Shown: positions 55,640 through 64,000 of the stretch, piece after piece
How positions within the stretch are numbered: the stretch's first letter is position 1
Layout: each line of letters opens with the position of its first letter
DNA from: Cenococcum geophilum 1.58
Lineage: Eukaryota; Ascomycota; Dothideomycetes; Gloniales; Gloniaceae
Assembly: GCA_001692895.1 (NCBI GenBank)
Contig: KV748208.1
Span: 496,001 to 560,000 of the forward strand
DNA length: 64,000 bases
Reading direction: 5' to 3'
The notes under the pieces: model-generated
What the model saw: only the letters and a program-made list of their open reading frames with translations
Told to the model about the DNA's origin: nothing
Database searches by the model: none
Position numbers and translations under genes: made by a program

Positions 55640-56700
55640 TGCCACTAAAAGTAGCCACTATAACGCTATTGACGGTAGCAACTACTTTAAGGACAGGAGG
55701 TGATACTAGTATAGCAGATACTGACTTACAGCAACCTATAACAGTTGGACAGCTATAGGAAATAGTTAACTAGCTAATAGCTAACAATATAGTATTAGAA
55801 GAAAGACTTAATAGGATAGGAGCAGCAAAGATTAAGCTACTATTAATTAAGAGATTTATAGGAGAGAGGTTAAAGCTTAAAGGATTCCTTATATAAATGC
55901 ACTTTAAGGTCTTATAAGAGGGAGTAAAGTTACCTATACCTGTGGATCGGATAGCTTACGTAGGACTATTCTTATTAGGAAGAGCACTTAAGTAGTTTAA
56001 ACTTTACCTTATAGAGATACAGGTAAACGGAATAACGACCACTAACTAAGACGTGTGATTTATATTCTTAAGTTAGGAAGGATTTATAGAACGACTTACG
56101 TAGATATTTAAAGACCCGGAAGAAATAACTATAGCGGAAAAAAAACTCTAGAACCTTATATAACAAACTTTAGTAATTAAGTATATAATATAGTTCTAGA
56201 TACTAGTAATATAAGTAAAGTAAAATAATAGGGCGCTTAAGGTATAGTATAAATAGGGACTTAAGGCTAAAGTCTAGGACGTAATTATCCTAATAGAAGA
56301 TGTGGACACCCTAAGAGAATTAATAGATTAGGTGATTAAGATTAATAATTAGATCTACTAAAGGGAATAGGCTAAGAGAGGCCAGAACAGAGTTCTATAG
56401 TTGTATAAGGCGTAGAGTACGTAATAATAAAAGCTAAGTTAGAAACTATAGTATAGCGCAGAGCTAATAGACCTAAGTAGCACTAAAGAAGCCTATAAGA
56501 GATAGAGTAAACTATAGAAACCTAGAGGACAAGGATTAGATAATTAAAGGTCTAAGGAGCAGAGGCTAAATCAGGGATCTTATTAGCAGAAGATATTTAG
56601 GCGGACTCCATAGCAAGAGAAATAGTTTAAAAAAGGAGCTTATATAAATTGCGGAAAACAGGGTTATTATATTAGAGACTATAGAAGTAGGTAGAGTTAC
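55640..56700 (+). pseudogene. Gypsy B gag with zinc knuckle
   Basis: Parallel to Gypsy A gag: KRFIGERLKLKGFLI near 55848, VDRIAYVGLFLLGR near 55940, then a knuckle INCGKQGYYIRDYRS at about 56645-56690 in which one Cys and the CGKxG core survive. Stops are Gln-type. Confidence 0.85.
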
Positions 56701-58690
56701 CATATAGTAAAAGGTATAAGACTAGTAGACAATATATACGTATAAAGGGATAATAATATACTGCGAGGAACAAAAGAATGTTTAATTAGAAGTTTTGCGT
56801 TTTGTTATAACAACGTATACTAAATTTATAAGGACGCTAAGTACGGCGCAAGCTATTAGCTATAAGAGCTAGCACCTATAGGATATAAAGGAACTAATAA
56901 ACCAGTTCGCAGATCGGATATTAAGGACGATAAATTTAACCTAGGCGAAATATTCCGTAATAATAAGGTAATAAGGGCCGCTTACTAGGAGCGAGTAGAC
57001 CTTAGAGATGTTATACTAGAGGTAGAGGATAATTCCACTATAGAATAGGGAATATTAGTAGGGATCAAAACCCCACTAAATACGATATCTATTGCTTTAT
57101 AAGACATAAGAGAAGTAGGATAGTGAACCACTTTAGCACTTAATAAAGGCAAAAGGCTAAAGGCTTAAGATTCTTATAGCGAGATAAGAGATAACTAAGA
57201 TTTTTAAAACGAGATAAGGCAAGCTTAAGGACCCATAATAGACAATAACCGATAGAGCAGAGCAGCAGCTTAGTTCAAAAACATACAAATAAGCTCGGGA
57301 TAGAAGTTCCTACAGGCATAAGATTTTTAAGATAAGATAAGTGAGATTTAAGACTCTTAAGACGAGATGAGAACACCAAGTAAGCCTAGTTGGACTAAGG
57401 CTGGAGCTAAGCTTAAGTCAGAAGCGAGCTTAGGATTAAAGAACCTAAGGGGTTAAGAATTCGGAGTATAAATCAGGACATCCATAGATAAGAGGTAAGG
57501 AGCTTCTTTATAGATTAGAGAATCTATAGTATAAACAGTAATTAGACTAGGAGACGAATACATAGACCTAGAGGACTTACTAGTTAAATAAAGTATTTGG
57601 ACTAAAGATTAAAAAATTAATACTAGAATTAAAAAGTAAGATGACTTTAAGGATTAGAGCGCAAGGCGCAAACTAAAAGAAACTATAGAAGAGTTTAGGC
57701 AAAGAATTATTATATAGTAAGAATAGAAACTAGATAAGAGATTTAGTACATTGGGACGTATAAAGGACAGAGCACTAGTATAAAGAATTACTAATAGACT
57801 AAGAGCAGGTATACTAAGAGCAGGTATACTAAGAGCTAAGTAGCTTACTAAACTGGAAGATAAAGAGGATCTAGGGATTCTAACTAGGTTTAAGGAACAA
57901 TATATAAAGGGCTGTCACGATATAGTAATAAGAAGATACTTCCTTATAGACAGACTGTATATACTCCAGCAGCTGTACTAAAAGTAGTATAGGTAAAGGC
58001 ACAATAATAAGTGGGAAGATTTCTATATATAGTTAGATGAAAAAGTTATTTAGGACCACCTGATTACAGAAAAGGCTATAATATATATTAAAGGAGCCTT
58101 AATTATAACGTTAAAGGATCTAGAGGAACGTTTAGAGGACTAGAGAAGTAAGAGGCGTATCTTAGTACCTATGAATAAAGTTATAACGTTTAGATTAGCA
58201 CGATAAAGGTTTAAACTTAAGGATAAAGACAAGCTAAGAGTTAACTTAAAGTACCTAGCACACTATATGTTATTATAGATTGCGTATATAGACGATATAT
58301 ATAAAATGTATAAGAATCCGAAAAAAAAGAATTGGAAATACCCTATAAGGATATACTGGATGACGGACGAGTAATAGTACAGGAATGCTAAATATATGTA
58401 TAAATGGCATCCAGTAGAGGTCCAAAAGGAAGGAAGTTTAGTACTTTAACTAGGAAGATTCCTTACGGAAGAATGCTTAGATGGACAACAGTAGTAGGAA
58501 TGCCTAGAAAATACGTATCTATAGTATATTAAAGATAAAAAGTGAACTAGGCATTAGCTAAAGAGTGAGCCAAGTGCACTAGGATTAAGTAGCTAATAGT
58601 TAGGAAAAGTAGAGGCCTACGGGACTAAAGGGAGCCAGTGGTAGAGCCTTAGACCCTCAAAGGAATTTAAGGACAACACCTAAATTTATG
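56701..58690 (+). pseudogene. Gypsy B long linker between zinc knuckle and protease
   Basis: Same ~2-kb linker as Gypsy A: the AFCYNNVY-like segment at about 56795, the acidic/Gln-rich part, and GCHDIVIRRYFLI near 57910-57955. One short in-frame duplication (GILRAGILRAK near 57810-57840) is not in Gypsy A. Function unknown. Confidence 0.6.
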
Positions 58691-58699
58691 AGTTAATTG

Positions 58700-61600
58700 G
58701 TAAGATCAGTAGTTTAAAGCGCTAATAGATAGTAAAGCAACGTAAAACCATATCTCACTAGCAGTAATTAAGAGAATGGGATTACCTTATAGATAAAAGG
58801 AGCAACCTTACCTATTAGTTACAATTTTAGGAGATCCAATAACCTATAGAGGAGGGATCATTAATCTTAAAACAGGACCTATTTAGATAACTATTAAAGG
58901 NANANAAATNGAGATGTCTTTTAATATCCTACTATTGGGACGGGATGAGGCAGTATTAGGCATGCCTTAGTTATAGGAATACAATCTAAGGATTAATTGG
59001 ATTACAGGTTAGGTTAATATTAGAAATACTTAACGTCGTAAAATGCAATAATAAGCCAAGTTGGTATAGTACTAAGTAGGAGCAACCTATAAAGAAATAG
59101 AAAAAGGACTAAGTTATATACTAAAGAGATGCCACAAGTACGGTAAGAAACTATGGTTACCGGGAAGTAAGAAGCTATTAGAATATATAGTATAGGACTA
59201 TAAGATAGAGTTAAAACCAGGAATAAGTCTAAGGTTCTTTCTAATCTATAAGCTTACCGAAGAAGAAGGTAGAGCGTTAAAAGAGTTTATCTAGGAAAAT
59301 CTATAAAAGGGATATATTAGACTATTGTAGTTATTAGTGGGTTATCTAGTACTGTTTATACTAAAGAAAAATAGTAAATTAAGGCTGTGTATTAACTATA
59401 GACAGTTAAATAGTATTACTAGAAAGGATAGGTATCCTTTACCCTTAATTAGCGAAATTTAAGATAGGATAGGTAATACGCAAATCTTTATAAAGATAGA
59501 TCTGAGATAGGCGTACCATTAGATTAGGATTAAGGAAGGCGACNAATNGAAGGCAGCCTTTAGGTTAAAGGAAGGACTATACAAACCATTAGTTATGCAA
59601 TTCGGGCTTATAAACGTACTAGCAATGTTCCAAAAGCGTATTAATAATGTATTAGGAGAATACTTAGATGAATTTATTATAGCATATCTTAACGATATTA
59701 TTATCTACTTAATAACTAAGGAAGAATANNGGGAANANNTTAAATNGGTNTTAAAGAGACTATAAGAAGAATAGATGCTAGTAGNAATNNAGAAATGCGA
59801 GTTCTTTACTAGGAAGACCGATTTTGTTAGATTTATTATTAAACTAGGCTAACTTANTATAGATCTAAAGAAGATTAAGGCTATAGTNAATTNGTAGGAA
59901 CTAGANAACGTTATATAGTTAAGATNGTTCCTAGGGTTTTGNAATTACTGNAGAAGGTTTATAGCGCAGTAGTTAAAGGATATTAAGCCACTTATAAGGT
60001 TAATAAAGAAAGAAGAACTATAGGCATGGGGAGAGGAGCAAAGAGAACTTTTTAAGAAAGTTAAAGAGTTGTTTACCTAGGAGCCAGTTTTTAAGATCTA
60101 TTAACTAGGACTAGAGATGGTTATAGAGACAGATGTATTAGACTATATACTAGGGGCATGCTTTATATAAAAGCATTAAGATAGATAGCACCTAGTGGCA
60201 TACTATAGTCGAAAGATAACACCACTAGAGTTAAACTATGACATCTATAATAAGGAGTTGTTAGGTATAGTTATAGTATTAAAGGAATAGAGAGCATTCT
60301 TATAAGGTATAGAGAAACCATTTATAGTTAAGACGGATTATAAAAACCTAATAGGATTCCTAATAACGAAGGAACTTAACCGAAGATAGGTTAGATGGGT
60401 AGAGATGCTTGTAGAATACTATTTTGAGATTTAATATACTAAAGGTACAGATAATATAAGGGCAGATACTCTAAGCCGTAAAGCTAAACTATAAAATAAG
60501 GAGAAGCTATTGGGGGCTTTATTGCGAAAGGATATAGATAGATTAATTAGGTATAATTATCTAAAAATTATAGTAACTTAAGAAGACAATAAACTAGAGA
60601 AAGTCTACGAGATACCGGAAAGCTTTTGGGCATAAAGAATTCTAAAAGTATAGCTAGAAGATCTATAGACGGATATATATAAAAATTAAGAAGCGAAGTA
60701 TATCCTAAGAAGTATAGTAGAGTAGTTTGTAAAAGACTTCTATAAGGGACTAACTTAAGGACATAATGGAGCTATGGGCTTAGTGTTAAGACTCTAGGAG
60801 GAGTATATTATTGACGGAATCTAAAGAATAGCTAGAAAAGTTATAAAGGAATATCTAAATTGCTAAAGGAATAAACTAATGAGGTATAAGCTATATAGAG
60901 GGCTATAACCTATCGAAATACTAGAAAGACTATAGGAGGTTATATTATGGGACTTTATTATTAAGTTGCCAAAATTAAAAGATCCTATTACTAGATAAGA
61001 TTATAACGCGATCTTAGTAATAATAGATAAGCTTATAAAGTAGGGATACTTTATAGCATATATAAAAGAAATCTTAGCGGAAGATGTTGCTAGAATCTAC
61101 GTTAAAGAAGTGTTTATAAGATATGGAGTACTAAGTAAGACTATATTGGATAGAGATCTAAGATTCGTAGTAGTATTCTAGGAAGTGTTCTTAGTGGAGT
61201 AAGGAGTTTAAGCAGCAACTTCTACCGTATACTATTTGCAGAAAGACGGTTAAATGGAAAGATTAAATTAGATACTAGAGCAGTATTTAAGGCATTATAT
61301 TAATTATATATAGAATAATTGGGTATTACTGTTACTAGTTATATAGTTTATATATAATATAACACCTTAAGAAGGAATAGGTATATTACTATTTAAGGCA
61401 AATTACGGATATAAGCTAAGAATATTATTGTTACTATGGCAAGTAAAGAAAATAAGTAGTATAGCTAAAGAAAGAATAAAGACGTTAATAAATCTTTATA
61501 TAGACCTTATGGAATTAGTAAAGAAAGTATAAGAGAGAATAAAAAAGTACTATAATGCTAAGAGATCTAAGGGACTAGATCTTAAGGAGGGAGATAAAGT

Positions 61601-62050
61601 ATAGTTACTATATAAAAATTTTAAGAGTTAACGACTAAGTAAGAAGTTGGACTATGTTAAACTAGGACCTTTTAAAATTATATAGAGGATTTCACTGGTT
61701 ACGTTTAAGTTAAACCTACTAGCTAAAATAAAGATCTACCCTATATAGTATATCGCAATGCTAGAGCCAGCATATAGGAATATTAAGCTACCGGTCTATA
61801 AAGCAGACACGTATAGAGAATAAGAAGAAGATAAATAGTAAGTATTAAAGATTGTTAATTATAAGGACATTAACGACAAAACATGGTATAAGGTTAAGTG
61901 GATAGGCTATACTAAGACTACTTAGGAGCTACTAAAGAATTTAAAGAACGCTATAGGAAAGGTATAGGAGTATTAGAAGAGATTAGGTTAGGCAGCATTA
62001 ATAAAGAAGGATTGCTAAAGAATGAGTTACCTAAGGGGGACCTAAGAAGA
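58700..62050 (+). pseudogene. Gypsy B pol: protease, RT, RNase H, integrase, chromodomain
   Basis: Protease LIDSKAT at about 58720 (Gly to Lys by GGA-to-AAA); RT start [10 protein letters not shown] near 59380-59410 and AYLNDIIIY at 59682-59711; RNase H near 60330; integrase Cys pair YLNCQRNK near 60855, core residues at DFIIK (60955), LDRDLRF (61150) and MERLNQ (61255); chromodomain at about 61848-61990 with WYKVKWIGYTKTT, better preserved than in A. Roles as for Gypsy A. Non-functional. Confidence 0.92.
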
Positions 62051-62710
62051 GCAGTTGCCGAACTATTTAGATCTATTTCCTTTTCTGTTAGAGGAGAGTC
62101 TGTTCTTTTATCGCCTAGTTTCTATAAACCTTGTTTTATAAGTTTCTACTCCTTAAAACAAACCTTCTTATAAACCTTTTTAAGATAAAGCAGATAAGTA
62201 GACGCCGTAATTTAAGCATTTAAAGCCTTCTATTCCGCGTTATGGGAACGTTCTAACTTAGTAAGGGCTTGCGATAGTTTACTATCTAGCCGCGTAGCAG
62301 TAGATTAAATATAAGACCCTAAGATAAATCAATTAAGGAATTAGACGACTATTAAGAGTAATAGGTTGTGTATATTTAGTATTAGAAGTAGAGCGAACGT
62401 TATAGGATAAATAAATATTCGCTTTAGTATACTCCAAGTAAGAGAACGGTTATCGCGAAGATAGGTTCGCTAACGTAATATAAACTAACCCCTTTTTTAA
62501 ATAACGAGAATATAGAGACGGCATAATCTTACTAAGAGATAATATTACAGTAATAGTGCAAGTACGACGTTGGGCGTGTAAAGAAGAAATTGCTTTAGGT
62601 ATAATAAGCAATAATATTAACTAAATTAATTAGACGGATATTATACCTCTAGTAAACAACTTAGAGATGTTTTAAATCTTTAAGGATAAAGATAAAGAGA
62701 AGGGAGATAG
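62051..62710 (+). other. Gypsy B post-chromodomain tail
   Basis: Same 650-bp tail as in Gypsy A, ending in a purine-rich tract (AAAGAGAAGGGAGATAG) next to the LTR. Possibly coding; no domain recognised. Confidence 0.5.
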
Positions 62711-63135
62711 TGTTACGGACGCTTTAAGTATAATATTATAACTACTTAAAGAAGAGACGGAAGAAGCTAGTTAGTTAATTTAGGCACGGTCTAGAATGGA
62801 GCCAATAGAACTATGCGATAAGGAATGGTAACTAAGGTTATATAGTGTGCTACGTATTAAACAAGAGGAATAAGAGGAACTTACGTACCTTATATATAAG
62901 ACGTATATCACGTATAAGAAGGATTTTATAGGAGTACGGTTGTGTATTTAAGGACCCTTAGTCCCTACCTAGATAGTTCCTTCCTTGTAGTAATTCTTAG
63001 AATACAATTAGAGTTAATCTATTAGGCAATCACTCCACCAGTTATTATTACGTTGTTGACTTTTATACTTGCATTTCCTACACACCTAGCCCAATAACGA
63101 GCCCACCGTAGTTCTTGCTACAAGGTTCCGTTACA
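62711..63135 (+). repeat. 3' LTR of Gypsy B (425 bp)
   Basis: Starts TGTTACGGACGC and ends CCGTTACA; followed by AATAA. Confidence 0.93.
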
Positions 63136-64000
63136 AATAATAAGTAAGAAGGAAATACTTAAGTAGCCATAATCCTAAAGATAAGAGATAATATAAAGAC
63201 ATAAGAAACTAGTTAAAGAATACCCTAAAAAAAGAAGTAAGGAATAACTAGAGATAATTTATAAATAAGTACACTTTTAACCCAAGCCTCCCCTATAATA
63301 AGGGCCTGTAGGCTATAGTAAAATAGGTAAAGAAAAAGGTAGGGCAACTAGTAGAAGACCTATACTTACCACCCCTATAAAGAGTAGGGGAATTATAGGC
63401 TACTAACAATAATAATAAGAAGGCAAAGATTCTTATAGAAAGGTTTTTCCCCTAACCGGCTCTAGTAGACCTTAATAACATTATGGGTAAAGCACCAGTA
63501 ACTTGCCTACGGGTTAACAGCGATATAATAATAGAGGAAATGGCTAGAACTATTAGCCGCCTTTTAAATAACACAGTACTAGGTTTAGATAGGATTCTAA
63601 ATAAGGCCTTAAAGACCTATAGACCACTTATAGCACCCTAGCTTATAGATATAGCTAAAGCATACTTTGCTATAGGATACTACCCACAACTTGGAAGATT
63701 TATAACGACGGTTGTTCTATAAAAAAAAGGTAAAGCAGATTACTTAATCCTAGGAAGCTACCGCCCTATTGCCTTAAAAAACACCCTTAGTAAGATCTTA
63801 AAAAAGGTAATAGCGGACCGCATAATAGACACGGCTAAGAAATACGCCCTACTACTATAAAGCTAAATAGGGGTAAAAAAGAACCGCTTAACACTATTAG
63901 TACTTACGCTACTTGCTACTACTATTAAATCTATATAGGCGATGCGAAGGGACTTTATAGTATTAATACTCAGCCTAAATATTAGTGGCGCCTATAATAA
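63136..64000 (+). pseudogene. LINE ORF2, reverse transcriptase part (runs off the window)
   Basis: The plus frame from about 63250 reads toward the RT domain: TTVVL at about 63708, then the finger motif ILGSYRPIALKNTLSKILKK near 63748-63810, VIADRI near 63810, QIGVKKNRLTLLVLTLL near 63865-63915 and LILSLNISGAYNN at 63960-63998 (the conserved '.slDvsgAFDnV' with Asp to Asn). It continues the endonuclease frame cut at 55164. The catalytic YADD box would lie outside the window. Confidence 0.88.

Larger units (their letters stand above)
55170..63135 (+). mobile_element. Full-length chromodomain Gypsy retrotransposon B (7966 bp)
   Basis: Two 425-bp LTRs (55170-55594, 62711-63135) start TGTTACGGACGC and end GTTATA/GTTACA, with an exact AATAA duplication outside. 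Internal order is the same as Gypsy A (gag, knuckle, linker, protease, RT, RNase H, integrase, chromodomain, tail), and the two are very similar by eye. RIP is present, but some motif residues lost in A remain here. Scattered Ns occur at 58901-58910, 59524-59528 and 59729-59951. Confidence 0.94.
52480..64000 (+). mobile_element. Tad-like LINE, interrupted by Gypsy B and leaving the window at the right
   Basis: Plus strand: ORF1 with C-terminal CCHC knuckles (52560-53780), ORF2 endonuclease (about 53790-55164), a 7966-bp Gypsy insertion (55170-63135), then reverse transcriptase from 63136 to the window end. It is the only non-LTR element seen. The 5' end is not sharply defined and the 3' end lies outside. 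Confidence 0.85.

Overview
The window looks like an AT-rich, repeat-filled compartment of a filamentous ascomycete (Pezizomycotina) genome. Nearly every recognisable reading frame belongs to a transposable element. These frames carry dense TAA/TAG stops exactly where CAA/CAG (Gln) codons are expected, plus Gly/Asp/Cys changes explained by C-to-T and G-to-A. That is the signature of repeat-induced point mutation (RIP). Only one intact ordinary gene is visible: a short F-box/2EXR-like protein at 34073-34948 in a RIP-free island.

Left half (1-33.6 kb): a stack of nested insertions whose order can be read from target-site duplications (TSDs). A minus-strand Gypsy fragment (11658-14375 plus its LTR) is cut by a second minus-strand Gypsy (6263-11657). 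That one is split inside its protease by a small LTR element (7002-9892, TSD TAAGT). It is also cut at the left by a gag-only LTR element (1-6262), which itself holds a hAT transposon (1673-4850, TSD GGACATCG). Another Gypsy LTR (17357-17820 / 31033-31184) holds a 250-bp-LTR non-autonomous element (17821-31027, TSD ACTAG). Inside that is a second hAT (18686-29818), and inside that a full-length chromodomain Gypsy (19641-27537). Two copies of an unusual 2.3-kb TIR element with a 12-bp minisatellite lie in opposite orientation at 14525-16851 and 31191-33564, each flanked by TA.

Middle (33.6-36.1 kb): the single intact gene, then a 378-bp TA-flanked MITE and a small minisatellite related to the one in the 2.3-kb elements.

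Right half (36.1-64 kb): RIP-mutated relics of Fot1/pogo and piggyBac transposases, a large unidentified SANT/Myb-containing gene, a second SANT/AT-hook frame, a GC-richer RIP-spared island with a tandem CGAACGCATACGG-type motif (45.1-45.85 kb), unassigned coding-like sequence, and a RIP-killed AAA+ ATPase gene. Last is a Tad-like LINE (about 52.5 kb to the right edge) split by a second full-length chromodomain Gypsy (55170-63135, TSD AATAA).

Almost nothing here can still make protein. The window is best read as a fossil record of successive transposition followed by RIP. Domain calls come from reading degenerate frames by eye; boundaries given by LTRs, TIRs and TSDs are more reliable than coding limits.
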